Below, one piece after another: positions 31,192-39,423 of a stretch of 64,000 bases of DNA. Every line of letters begins with the position of its first letter. The first letter of the stretch is position 1. The translations under genes were made by a program, and so were the position numbers. The stretch is from Zygosaccharomyces rouxii. Lineage: Eukaryota > Ascomycota > Saccharomycetes > Saccharomycetales > Saccharomycetaceae. The notes below the pieces were generated by a model. That model ran no database searches, was not told the origin of the DNA, and worked only from the letters and a program-made list of their open reading frames with translations. The stretch lies in the NCBI RefSeq assembly GCF_000026365.1, contig NC_012992.1, positions 682,001-746,000 on the forward strand, written 5' to 3'.

Positions 31192-31345
31192 CACCCATGA
31201 ATAACGGTAATACCTAATAATAGGAGTAACTTTAAGATATTGAATGACATTAAATATGTTGTTAACGTTCTTTAGAAAAAAAATTATAATGCTTTAGTGT
31301 TTTTTATTTTTGTCTTTTTTCCTTATGTTTGCTTTGAATTAAAAC

Positions 31346-32662
31346 TCATTGATGCGATTTCTTAGTTGCTGGCTCTTCCGAAATTTCATCTTGTATATCA
31401 TCGTTATCTCTCTTTGGCTGTAGTTGTGGAGTGGACACCTCTGCGTGGAAATCCTTGATAATAGAATCGACATCGTCAACCGTTAATTGTCTGATATCAC
31501 CCAATTTTTTAATCTTTTGAGTAACATCCTTACACTGCTGATCGGTTAGATTTAGATTCAATTGATCAACACGAGTCTTGATGGCATTCCAACCTGTTAA
31601 TCTGTTAGCAAAGTGGATGTAACGTTTCATACCGAAATCGTGAGGATTTAGAATTTCATAAGTAGATGGATTGGCCAAAATTGCCTTTGCATGGATACCC
31701 GCCTTATGAGTGAATGCACTAAATCCGGTAATTGGATTGTTGAATGGAATATTAACTTCCACGGCTTCTGCTACCAAAACTTCTAGGTCTCTGAGTTTAT
31801 GCAACTTGTATTTGGATTTGACGTATTCAGGTGCTGCTACAATCATACGTGCCATTAGACCACCCAATGGTACAATACCGTTTCTTTCACCAATACCAAG
31901 AACACATGTATCGATTAATCTTGCACCTGCCTCTAGGGCACAGTAGGCGTTAGGGATCGCACAGCCGGTGTCGTTGTGGAAGTGGCACTCAATATCACAA
32001 GATACAACACTCTTCAAAGTCCTTATTAGCTCATAAACCTGTCTTGGGTTGGCGCATCCAACCGTATCTGCAATACCGACTCTGTTGACACCAATTTGAG
32101 ACACAGTCTTGTAGATGTTTAACAAGTCGACCAAATCTGATCTGAAAGAGTCCTCAGATGAAAAACGAATTTCAATACCCTTGGACTTGACGAACTCTAT
32201 CACCTCAACAGCACTCTTGGCAATGTAGTTCATATCTTTACCGTGAGAATACTGTCTCAAAAACTTTGAAGTACCAATAACCACGTCGACACCATCGACA
32301 CCAGTTTCCACTGCAACCTTAGCATCATCCATGTGACAGCGGATGTGGGTCAAAATTTTGGATTTCAAGCCCAGTTTACAGATAGCCTCACAATCCCTTC
32401 TTGATTGTTCAGATGCGACTGGAGAGGTCAATTCGATGTAGTCCACACCGAAGGCATCTAGGGCCTTGGCAATTTCAATCTTCTTCTCAGTATCGAAAAA
32501 TGCATTGGCGAATTGTTCACCTTCACGCAGAGTAGAGTCAATCAGTTGAAAATTCTCAACGTTAGACAGATAATCCGCAGGGTTTGGACCATATGGGTTT
32601 ACTTGTCGCGTTTTGGGGGCAGTTGATTCAGTCACTGGTTGAAATTCTTTATTATCACTCAT
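31346..32662 (-). CDS. LYS20: homocitrate synthase
   Basis: First committed step of the fungal alpha-aminoadipate lysine pathway: acetyl-CoA plus 2-oxoglutarate to homocitrate. 438 residues. TIM-barrel of the DRE-TIM superfamily: [17 protein letters not shown] opens the barrel with the catalytic Arg and Asp. The metal-binding motif is [21 protein letters not shown] (first 20 shown by key residues H-x-H), and [11 protein letters not shown] follows. The C-terminal part (about 375-438) is the regulatory extension involved in lysine feedback. It represents both S. cerevisiae LYS20 (YDL182W) and LYS21 (YDL131W); which isozyme behaviour it has cannot be told from sequence. A Gcn4-like GAGTCA lies 131 bp upstream. 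Confidence 0.97.
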   Translation of the reverse strand: MSDNKEFQPVTESTAPKTRQVNPYGPNPADYLSNVENFQLIDSTLREGEQFANAFFDTEKKIEIAKALDAFGVDYIELTSPVASEQSRRDCEAICKLGLKSKILTHIRCHMDDAKVAVETGVDGVDVVIGTSKFLRQYSHGKDMNYIAKSAVEVIEFVKSKGIEIRFSSEDSFRSDLVDLLNIYKTVSQIGVNRVGIADTVGCANPRQVYELIRTLKSVVSCDIECHFHNDTGCAIPNAYCALEAGARLIDTCVLGIGERNGIVPLGGLMARMIVAAPEYVKSKYKLHKLRDLEVLVAEAVEVNIPFNNPITGFSAFTHKAGIHAKAILANPSTYEILNPHDFGMKRYIHFANRLTGWNAIKTRVDQLNLNLTDQQCKDVTQKIKKLGDIRQLTVDDVDSIIKDFHAEVSTPQLQPKRDNDDIQDEISEEPATKKSHQ

Positions 32663-33106
32663 CTTTAGGTAATGTCTTCTTAGAAAGCTGTAACGAAGTA
32701 GCTAACGACTAATCTAGGGATCAATACTGGGTAGTTATACAAAAGACTTCAATACTTTTATAACGATAAGATGGAAAAAAAATTTCAGTGTAGAGTCATC
32801 TCTCTTATTCCTACTAATTACAAACCCAACGAGTGACTAACTCTTGTCAGTAGCCCGACTGAAAATTCCCCATAAGCAAAATTTCCCGTGGAATTGAACA
32901 AGGAATAATAAATGAGTGCGAATAAGCCCTGGGAAATTGAAAAAACGCAAACAGGTGCACGGGCGATGAGGGTCATCAGACCAAGCTTGACCTGATGAGT
33001 AATTGCTATAGCATGGTTATGGATGGCATTATAAGAGTACATACGATGCTACTGATTAACTACTACCTTTAAGGATCCAATTGTTGGTTATTAATGGATG
33101 GATGAA
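32663..33106. other. LYS20 promoter / CDC53 3' region
   Basis: About 440 bp between the CDC53 stop and LYS20 ATG. GAGTCA (TGACTC on the coding strand, 32793-32798) is a Gcn4-type core, and TGACTAA near 32834 is a weaker one. A TCCACGGGA on the coding strand near 32885 is one base off the Lys14 consensus TCCRNYGGA. No gene was recognised; a 74-codon minus-strand ORF (32818-33042) has no coding character. Confidence 0.4.
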
Positions 33107-35566
33107 TCATGCTAGGTACCTGTAAGATTCACCATCATCGCAACGTTGCAGGTATTCCTTGGAGATAAGACTATCGATAGCCTTCTTTATCAAGGAAACC
33201 TTGGCGTTGAATCTTTGATGCGATTGTGCAATACACTCGTTGACCAGAGTTGTGTGTGGTAATTTTCTCTTGGATTTCATAATTCTTACTATGCATGCCT
33301 CGAGGAAAATTTGTCTTTCAGCACCTAGTTCTCTTTCGATTCTTTCGTTTTCAGTCAGTTCCTTATTAGAACCTGTAGCAGCTACCAATTTTTGGGCATG
33401 GGCATCCGATGACGTTGCCAGTACGTTAAGTACGTCGTTCTTAACACCACTGGCAAAGTTAATCTTTGTCTTCAATGCTTTGTAAGGACGTGCCAGACGG
33501 AATTGAGTCTCTGGTTTAATCAAGTTCTCCAGGCCTGGTGGCAGCTGTTGTACTAGTTTGAACTTGATAAAGGGGACCATAGCGGCCGCTATATTTTGCA
33601 CTGATAAATTAGTGCCTTCTTGAATCTGTTCCAATGTAAGTACGTCATTGTCATTAAATTGTAACAAAATGGACATTTGAAATAGAGTCACCGTAAATTG
33701 GAAAGGTGGTCTACCTTGCTTACCAATGGCAGCTCTAATTTCACCTCGACATAATGGCCATAACCATTTCAACACTCTACCATTATGTTTATTAGAATAC
33801 ATCTCCTCCAACTTTTCATAAGAGTGTTGTAGCACTAGTGGTAGTTTGAAATCTACATCTTGATATGAGAAAGGCCACATGGTCTCTGCTAGAATGAAAG
33901 GTTGTAACTCAGGATACTTTTGCTTTGAATAGTCCGGTAAGCCTTTAATCATGACGTCGAAATCTTCTTCCAAAACCTTAGAAAGCCGCACGTCCTGAAA
34001 CATTTTGGTGATCTTACCGGTATATTCCATGCTGTTCTCACTTTGTAATCTTTGGATGACACTCTCTTCATCTGCGTCATTTGTAGAGGTACCATGAATC
34101 AATCTTTTGGCGAATAATCTTCTGTAGTGAGATTCAAATGCATCTTTATCCGTTAAAAATTTGAAAAGCATCATGATATCATCAATACTCATGTCTGTGG
34201 AGACTTCGGGTTTGGTAGATTTCTTTAATAATTGATCACTGTACTTAGCTAACATTTCTGGTGTCTTCGAAGTAGCAGAACGAGGCATTCCTGCAGGAAG
34301 GGCAAATTCGTTATTGTTCACATAGGATCGACATGCATTATCAAGTGCCTTGGCAAATAGTGGATCGTTTTGGAAACATTCGTTCGTCATGTTACGGAAT
34401 GTACGGTACACATCTAGTAAAGTCTTGACATAATCCTTGGGTGGTAATGTGTTTAAAAGATTAGCAGGTTTCTTGTTAGATGCTTGATCTTCAGAACCAT
34501 TGATAAGGGAAGCTTTGTGTAGAGAAATTAAATGCGAAACCTCATTTTCACCACACTTGTTGATATATTCCTCATATGAGTTTGCTAATTCTGGCAAAAG
34601 TGTAAAATCTCTTTGCATCAAATTGTAAACTGCAGAAATTTTTTCATTATCTCTAGAATCTAGCAATACGATAAATTCTGATTCTAATTTCGACGCATGT
34701 TCTGTTATAAGCACGGAATTCAATGTCTCTGACAATGGTTTCCTAGTGTGATCATCCCAATAAACTGCCATTGCTTTTTCCTCTCTAGAGATAATCTCTC
34801 TTGCTTCGAAAATATACTCGGTAACTGAACGGGTAGTCAAATAATCTGCACTGTACTGTTTATAATACTCTTCAGTTCTCTTTAAGAAAGGTTTCTCAAA
34901 CACTTGGATGTAAACATTCAGGTTCAACTTCTTCAAATCTTGTGGATCAATCCCAAGTGCCACAAACGATTTAATCGCCATAGTCACATCACCTTTCTGT
35001 ACAATATTACCATCCCTTTCTAAAGTTATCTGTTTTAAAATTTCATTAACTAAAATCTCACTCTTTGGATCAAACATGACTTCTTTCCATGTCATCAAAC
35101 AAAGCGTATTAACATCGAAGATATGCCTTTTACCATCACTTCTCTCTTTTTGAACCCAATAACGATTCATATAATCAAATGCATGGTTCAAGAAGATTGC
35201 ACCAACAGTAAATCTCTTCCACCTTCTCACATAAAATTGTAAGAAACTCTCATTTTCAGATTTTTGAAAGTTTTTAATGTAATCTCTCAAATATTTACCC
35301 AATCTTTGATATATTTCACTACCGACTAAAATAGATGATTGTGATTCCTGCTTATCAGCATTAAATTGTCCTGATGATCTGGACTTGTTAACACAATAGT
35401 TGTAAATTGCGGTATAAACCTCCATGTACATCGTTGGTGATAAAACTTTATCAACTCTTTTCGCTAATGATGGAGTACCATCACGACCCAGAATTTGACT
35501 AATTACAGGCTCAATAAAATTCCAAGTTGCATCCAGATCATCGGATCTGGGTAGAACATCACTCAT
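33107..35566 (-). CDS. CDC53: cullin Cdc53 (SCF ubiquitin ligase scaffold)
   Basis: Scaffold of SCF ligases, binding Skp1/F-box proteins at its N-terminus and Rbx1/Hrt1 with the E2 Cdc34 at its C-terminus. From the ATG at 35566 (MSDVLPRSDDLDATW) it has 819 residues (S. cerevisiae 815). The frame extends 19 codons upstream only to a TTG. N-terminal cullin repeats include YMEVYTAIYNYCVNKSRSSG. The cullin homology domain follows, and a C-terminal winged helix carries the Rub1-acceptor lysine at about residue 764 in IVRIMKSKRKLPH. Ends SYRYLA as cullins do. Corresponds to YDL132W. Confidence 0.97.
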   Translation of the reverse strand: MSDVLPRSDDLDATWNFIEPVISQILGRDGTPSLAKRVDKVLSPTMYMEVYTAIYNYCVNKSRSSGQFNADKQESQSSILVGSEIYQRLGKYLRDYIKNFQKSENESFLQFYVRRWKRFTVGAIFLNHAFDYMNRYWVQKERSDGKRHIFDVNTLCLMTWKEVMFDPKSEILVNEILKQITLERDGNIVQKGDVTMAIKSFVALGIDPQDLKKLNLNVYIQVFEKPFLKRTEEYYKQYSADYLTTRSVTEYIFEAREIISREEKAMAVYWDDHTRKPLSETLNSVLITEHASKLESEFIVLLDSRDNEKISAVYNLMQRDFTLLPELANSYEEYINKCGENEVSHLISLHKASLINGSEDQASNKKPANLLNTLPPKDYVKTLLDVYRTFRNMTNECFQNDPLFAKALDNACRSYVNNNEFALPAGMPRSATSKTPEMLAKYSDQLLKKSTKPEVSTDMSIDDIMMLFKFLTDKDAFESHYRRLFAKRLIHGTSTNDADEESVIQRLQSENSMEYTGKITKMFQDVRLSKVLEEDFDVMIKGLPDYSKQKYPELQPFILAETMWPFSYQDVDFKLPLVLQHSYEKLEEMYSNKHNGRVLKWLWPLCRGEIRAAIGKQGRPPFQFTVTLFQMSILLQFNDNDVLTLEQIQEGTNLSVQNIAAAMVPFIKFKLVQQLPPGLENLIKPETQFRLARPYKALKTKINFASGVKNDVLNVLATSSDAHAQKLVAATGSNKELTENERIERELGAERQIFLEACIVRIMKSKRKLPHTTLVNECIAQSHQRFNAKVSLIKKAIDSLISKEYLQRCDDGESYRYLA

Positions 35567-36045
35567 CTCTCTATTAAGTTCAATATAATTCAGTATCTCT
35601 TTAATAGACTTCCAAAAGGACAACGGTAATAATGAGGAGAACGGGAAATGTCAACACAGATAAAAGAAGGGATTGAACGCCTAAAATTAATACGGGGGAT
35701 TTTCAGAAGCCCAGAATTCCTATTGATTTATCTATCCAATTGATCTCTTCGATCCCATCCTCTTACCTTATGGGCTCAAGATGTTTTCAGGTTTGCCACT
35801 AATACCGTTAAAGGGATTTCAGCGGGCTCCAATACGGGTAACGGACTCCGGCGCCAGGCGAAATGTCAGTAAATCGAATAAAAATATAAAAAATACTAAT
35901 AAAATATTTAAAAAAAAAAAAGAAAAAATGAAATCAAAATGACCATTAGATACACCAGTAAAATATTAAAGAAAATCCATGTTAATGTTAAATTTGTTGC
36001 TTGTTTCCCTTCACCTTTGGAAATAGTTTTTTATAGTGCTGCTTG
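35567..36045. other. CDC53 promoter region with Reb1 site
   Basis: About 480 bp between the SRF1 stop and CDC53 ATG. CGGGTAAC (35835-35842) is a Reb1-type site about 270 bp before CDC53, followed by a GC-rich CGGACTCCGGCGCC. An extremely A/T-rich tract at about 35876-35932 marks the SRF1 3' end. No gene recognised; an overlapping plus-strand ORF (35939-36379) is mainly antisense to SRF1. Confidence 0.5.
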
Positions 36046-37416
36046 CTACCTTGGTGATGCAGAACTTACCTTTTCCACCACTCTAACCAGAGAAATGGTG
36101 AATGTAATTACCCAGAGGACAACCATGACGAAAAGAAAAGATGATAATGCTCTTTGTTTACGACAAATGTATGATATGGTTAAATCTTCACCAGCTCTTG
36201 CCGTAGGGCCACCATCATGCCGACAAACCCACCTCTTATCGAATAATGTGTTAAATGCCAATGCTAGATTGGCACTGCTAAAGATGATGAAAAGTAGATC
36301 TAAAAGAATTAGTCGCAGTTTACCCAATGGATCACGCAACCCCAATGGTTTGCCTGTAAATTCATCTTGTGCAATATAAACAATGTAAACTATAGCGATT
36401 GTATTGACACAAATCGCCATAATCGTACTAGGCTGTTGGCCCACAGTTCTACCAAGTTTTTCCACACGTGTATCAGAATTCTGATAAACTCTAACAGCCA
36501 AACCTAGGGCAATGGCAGAAAACATTCCTATGCACATACGAAGCACTAATGGTAAATATTGATTATCGAGTAACAATCGAGTCAATTTAGGTCTCCATTG
36601 TTGCATTTTTCTTTTTTTCAATTGACGAAACCTTTCCATATCACTATGTAACTGTACAATCCAGTCACTTTCTCCTTGCGCAGACTTACCACCAATGCCG
36701 CTTTCACCTGGTGGACCAGGTCTACTTTCTAGGTCAATTCCTGGTGGAACTCCTCCATAGTAATACTGTTTCAGTCTAGTCACATAATCAACCCATTGTT
36801 GGCGATCTTCATTGTTTTGAAATTCGAAACTACCCATAATCGGCGTATCAAATAATTCCTGTAATCTTTTACCACCTCCCCATTCAGTATTCAAATCTGT
36901 CAATATTGCCTGTTTTGCCTTATTCCTCTCCAAATCAGTAACATCGGTTTCTTGCGAATCACGAATCCTTGCTGAAATCTCGTCAGAAGATTCACCTCCA
37001 ATACTTCTCTTCCTCTGTTTAGCATATGCTACATTGGAACCGATATTGGATGCAAATTTCCCCCATTTCCCATCGTTGCCCACTAAAAATGGATCCTTGA
37101 ATGCATATCTCTGCTCATCTGACAAATTCACAGCTGCTGCTGTATCTGTAGGATCACCAGGCCCCGTTCTCGATTTTAATCTATTAAACTGGTAGTCCAA
37201 TGCATATGGTGGAACTGTAGTGGGGACAATACTGTATGCGTTTAAATTCCTATTAACGATATTAGGGTCAGCCTCAAAATTTTGGCCACTATCTTCTGGG
37301 CTAGTATTAGCAGCGGTAGTAGCACCACTTGATCCATGTATTTCTTGATGCCTAACAACATTACGGCTCCCCATGGTTCGAGATGGATCCGAACCACCTC
37401 TACTGCGTGCCGCCAT
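36046..37416 (-). CDS. SRF1: Spo14 phospholipase D regulator Srf1
   Basis: Membrane protein that regulates phospholipase D (Spo14) in S. cerevisiae and affects lipid toxicity resistance (YDL133W, about 437 residues). Here 456 residues from the ATG at 37416. The long polar N-terminal half (about 1-280) contains the conserved NEDRQQWVDYVTRLKQYYYGG. At least four hydrophobic segments fill the C-terminal half, for example LPLVLRMCIGMFSAIALGLA, TIMAICVNTIAIVYIVYI, LILLDLLFIIFSSANLALAF and LSSFLFVMVVLWVITFTISL. Divergent from MRX19. Confidence 0.9.
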   Translation of the reverse strand: MAARSRGGSDPSRTMGSRNVVRHQEIHGSSGATTAANTSPEDSGQNFEADPNIVNRNLNAYSIVPTTVPPYALDYQFNRLKSRTGPGDPTDTAAAVNLSDEQRYAFKDPFLVGNDGKWGKFASNIGSNVAYAKQRKRSIGGESSDEISARIRDSQETDVTDLERNKAKQAILTDLNTEWGGGKRLQELFDTPIMGSFEFQNNEDRQQWVDYVTRLKQYYYGGVPPGIDLESRPGPPGESGIGGKSAQGESDWIVQLHSDMERFRQLKKRKMQQWRPKLTRLLLDNQYLPLVLRMCIGMFSAIALGLAVRVYQNSDTRVEKLGRTVGQQPSTIMAICVNTIAIVYIVYIAQDEFTGKPLGLRDPLGKLRLILLDLLFIIFSSANLALAFNTLFDKRWVCRHDGGPTARAGEDLTISYICRKQRALSSFLFVMVVLWVITFTISLVRVVEKVSSASPR

Positions 37417-37752
37417 TGTACCAATTCAAAATTAATTGGAAGGTATATGTACAACCTCGTAGAACCTAGTCAATGGTCAATGGCAACTAAAATCCTTTTG
37501 GTTTTCGTTATACATGAAAGTTATAGTTTCAGTTAAGTGGTTCATGTTGTCGGTCAACATCGCAAAGGCACAAAACAAATGAATAAAGCAAACCTAAACA
37601 AAAACACTAAGTAAGTGAGTTAGCCAGGGACGGGAGGATCAAAGAAATCTGGTAAGGATAATAGATAATGGGTAGATCTAGCGTCTAAGGATACTTACCA
37701 GCTGTTTAGTTAAATTATTTGGGTCTCATCGTATTGAAAGTATACCAAGATA
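37417..37752. other. SRF1-MRX19 divergent promoter
   Basis: 336 bp between two divergent ATGs. No recognised binding site, repeat or small gene was seen beyond ordinary A/T-rich promoter sequence. Confidence 0.5.
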
Positions 37753-38619
37753 ATGATAGCTTCAAGGGGAAAACTGCTGAAGGTACCTGCGAAAGAGTAT
37801 CTACTAGAACCTGTTAAACTGATCATTATTCCAGTTACTACCCATAGGGTTTATCTGTATCATAAACATCGTGAAGACATGTTGAGTAAAAGTTCAGTGG
37901 TAATCAGATTTGAATCATGGTTGAGTCGAAAGTCAGAATCCATGTGGAACAAGATAGTACAATCGCCGAGACCTACCAATCAAAAAGTGGTTAAAATGAT
38001 TAATCGATTATTGGATAAAACACCATGGATGGAAAACAGTTTAAAGACTCTACCCGGGGAGAATCGTTTGGTTAAGAGAGTGATAAGTCGAGATGAACAA
38101 GGCAAGGAAAAAGTTGAGAACATAGCCATAAAGCAGTATGTGAAAAATAAAGATAGGTTGGAAACTAAACCATTACATGCATATTATCCAAGTGGTATAA
38201 TTTCACCGGAACAACTATCGTCATCTCTGAAATTCCTCTATAATAGGGGATTATTATATCATTGGAGACAGACTCTTTGGTGTTTATCTGGATTGCCGCT
38301 TACACTGCCAATAGTTCTAGTTCCAATAATTCCTAATATTCCTGGGTTTTATCTTGCCTATAGAGCTTATTGTAATTACAAGGCCTACATGGGAGCACGA
38401 CATTTACAAATGCTACATAAAGATGGGAAATTGCAACTGAGAGATGTAGAAGGTTATTCTGAAATGTTTGGTACTGAAAAGAAATTGAATTCAGACAAGG
38501 AACAACTTCTAATGGACACAGATCTCATGGCAAGGATCTTAGACCTCCTAGAGATTCACGAGATTGAACCGGATTTAAAAAAAGTGATTAGGCAGGAGAA
38601 AAAAAGACTAGGTCTTTGA
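37753..38619 (+). CDS. MRX19: mitochondrial Mrx19-family protein (YDL183C)
   Basis: 288 residues (S. cerevisiae YDL183C about 320). That protein is mitochondrial, associates with expression-machinery complexes, and its family is annotated as related to mitochondrial K+/H+ exchange; activity is not certain. Visible are a basic N-terminus, a central basic helical region, and one hairpin-like hydrophobic region (LCLSGLPLTLPIVLVPIIPNIPGFYLAY, here given by its ends, about residues 180-207), followed by YRAYCNYKAYMGARHLQ. The C-terminus is charged. A perfect Puf3 element (CTTGTAAATA) starts 8 nt after the stop, supporting a mitochondrial role. Confidence 0.88.
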   Translation: MIASRGKLLKVPAKEYLLEPVKLIIIPVTTHRVYLYHKHREDMLSKSSVVIRFESWLSRKSESMWNKIVQSPRPTNQKVVKMINRLLDKTPWMENSLKTLPGENRLVKRVISRDEQGKEKVENIAIKQYVKNKDRLETKPLHAYYPSGIISPEQLSSSLKFLYNRGLLYHWRQTLWCLSGLPLTLPIVLVPIIPNIPGFYLAYRAYCNYKAYMGARHLQMLHKDGKLQLRDVEGYSEMFGTEKKLNSDKEQLLMDTDLMARILDLLEIHEIEPDLKKVIRQEKKRLGL

Positions 38620-38626
38620 AAATTTT

Positions 38627-38636
38627 CTTGTAAATA
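38627..38636 (+). promoter_or_regulatory. Puf3 element in MRX19 3' UTR
   Basis: CTTGTAAATA matches the Puf3 consensus CNUGUAAAUA exactly and begins 8 nt after the stop codon. Puf3 binds mRNAs of nuclear-encoded mitochondrial proteins. Confidence 0.65.
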
Positions 38637-38659
38637 TACATATATACATATATACATAC
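38634..38659 (+). repeat. TATACATATA tandem microsatellite
   Basis: About two and a half copies of a 10-bp A/T-rich unit (TATACATATA) directly downstream of MRX19. Such TA-rich stretches commonly act as efficiency elements for yeast 3'-end formation. Confidence 0.6.
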
Positions 38660-38707
38660 CTGCAATACAGACGAGGACACTTTCTTCTATAGTTTAATTA
38701 TGTTCCT

Positions 38708-38722
38708 TCAGTGTCACACTGA
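38708..38722 (+). promoter_or_regulatory. inverted repeat and Rap1-like region upstream of RPL41
   Basis: TCAGTGTCACACTGA has 6-bp arms around TCA and lies about 305-320 bp before RPL41. Further on, CACCCATATACCC (near 38787-38799) resembles a Rap1 site imperfectly, and a TATATTTTATAAGG TATA region is at about 38935-38949. The core GTCACACTGAC (38713-38723) recurs exactly inside the RPP1B-side palindrome at 30611-30621. Confidence 0.45.
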
Positions 38723-39027
38723 CACTCTGACACATTTCAAGTGACTGTTTCATATCACCCAAACACCCAAATGATAAACACGTTCACCCATATACCCAAA
38801 AAATCAATTTCGGAGTTCTCTACAAAAATGGATATCTTTCCGACCCACGCAAAAAGTAACCCGACGCTCAGGGGAACCCTAATTTTTTTCAAAGCGAATA
38901 AGGTACTGGCAATGGGGTAAGCTCCCCTGTCTGGATATATTTTATAAGGAACCGTCTTTACTTCACTTCTTCCCTATCTTTTCTCACATATTTTCTTTTA
39001 AGATCAGTAGAAAGCTAATTCCACACA

Positions 39028-39105
39028 ATGCGTGATAAGTGGAGAAAGAAGAGAGTTAGAAGACTTAAGAGAAAGAGACGGAAGGTGAGAGCTAGATCCA
39101 AATAA
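39028..39105 (+). CDS. RPL41: 60S ribosomal protein eL41 (25 residues)
   Basis: The smallest ribosomal protein, a single basic helix bridging the subunits. The 26-codon ORF encodes MRDKWRKKRVRRLKRKRRKV plus RARSK; family members differ at only one or two positions (S. cerevisiae has Ala at 3 and Thr at 10). Lys/Arg make up about two thirds of it. It is preceded by a TATA-containing, strongly A/T-rich leader (TTCTTTTAAG...CACACA before ATG). It represents YDL184C/YDL133C-A and lies between MRX19 and VMA1 as those tracks predict. Confidence 0.96.
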   Translation: MRDKWRKKRVRRLKRKRRKVRARSK

Positions 39106-39423
39106 TCGGATCAATTCAATTGAATCACGATTTAGGATGAATTGAAATGATTCATCCTATTCTAGCTGAAGCAACCTCCGCTCTCTCTATGCATGTTGGG
39201 TATTGTAGTAGCTAATTTCTATAGTCTCCAATTGTATAGTTTAATGAGTTTGTTCGCTTTAAATGTTTCGCAATGTTTTTAGATATTGATGTCTTAGAAT
39301 AATTATCTATTTAGTCTTAGTACTACGAGTCATTTAAGGGGTCTTATTTTATATGTTGCTTTGTATCCTTCAATTACTATTATATCTACACATTAAGCCT
39401 AGTCTAGTCAGTCAATTCTTTAC
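39106..39423 (+). other. RPL41-VMA1 convergent 3' region with stem-loop
   Basis: 318 bp between the two stops. A perfect stem-loop (39133-39159) has 10-bp arms TAGGATGAAT/ATTCATCCTA and loop TGAAATG, beginning 27 nt after the RPL41 stop. A 12-bp palindrome ATTCAATTGAAT precedes it at 39114-39125. Nothing else recognised. Confidence 0.6.

Noticed and set aside
31184..31300. Centromere candidate starting at the GTCACGTG site, with A/T-rich DNA after it
   Set aside because: No CDEIII-like TGTTT...CCGAA core lies at the expected distance; the E-boxes at 30577 and 58335 fail the same test.
35939..36379. 146-codon plus-strand ORF at the SRF1 3' end
   Set aside because: Mostly antisense to the conserved C-terminal membrane region of SRF1; no recognisable family.
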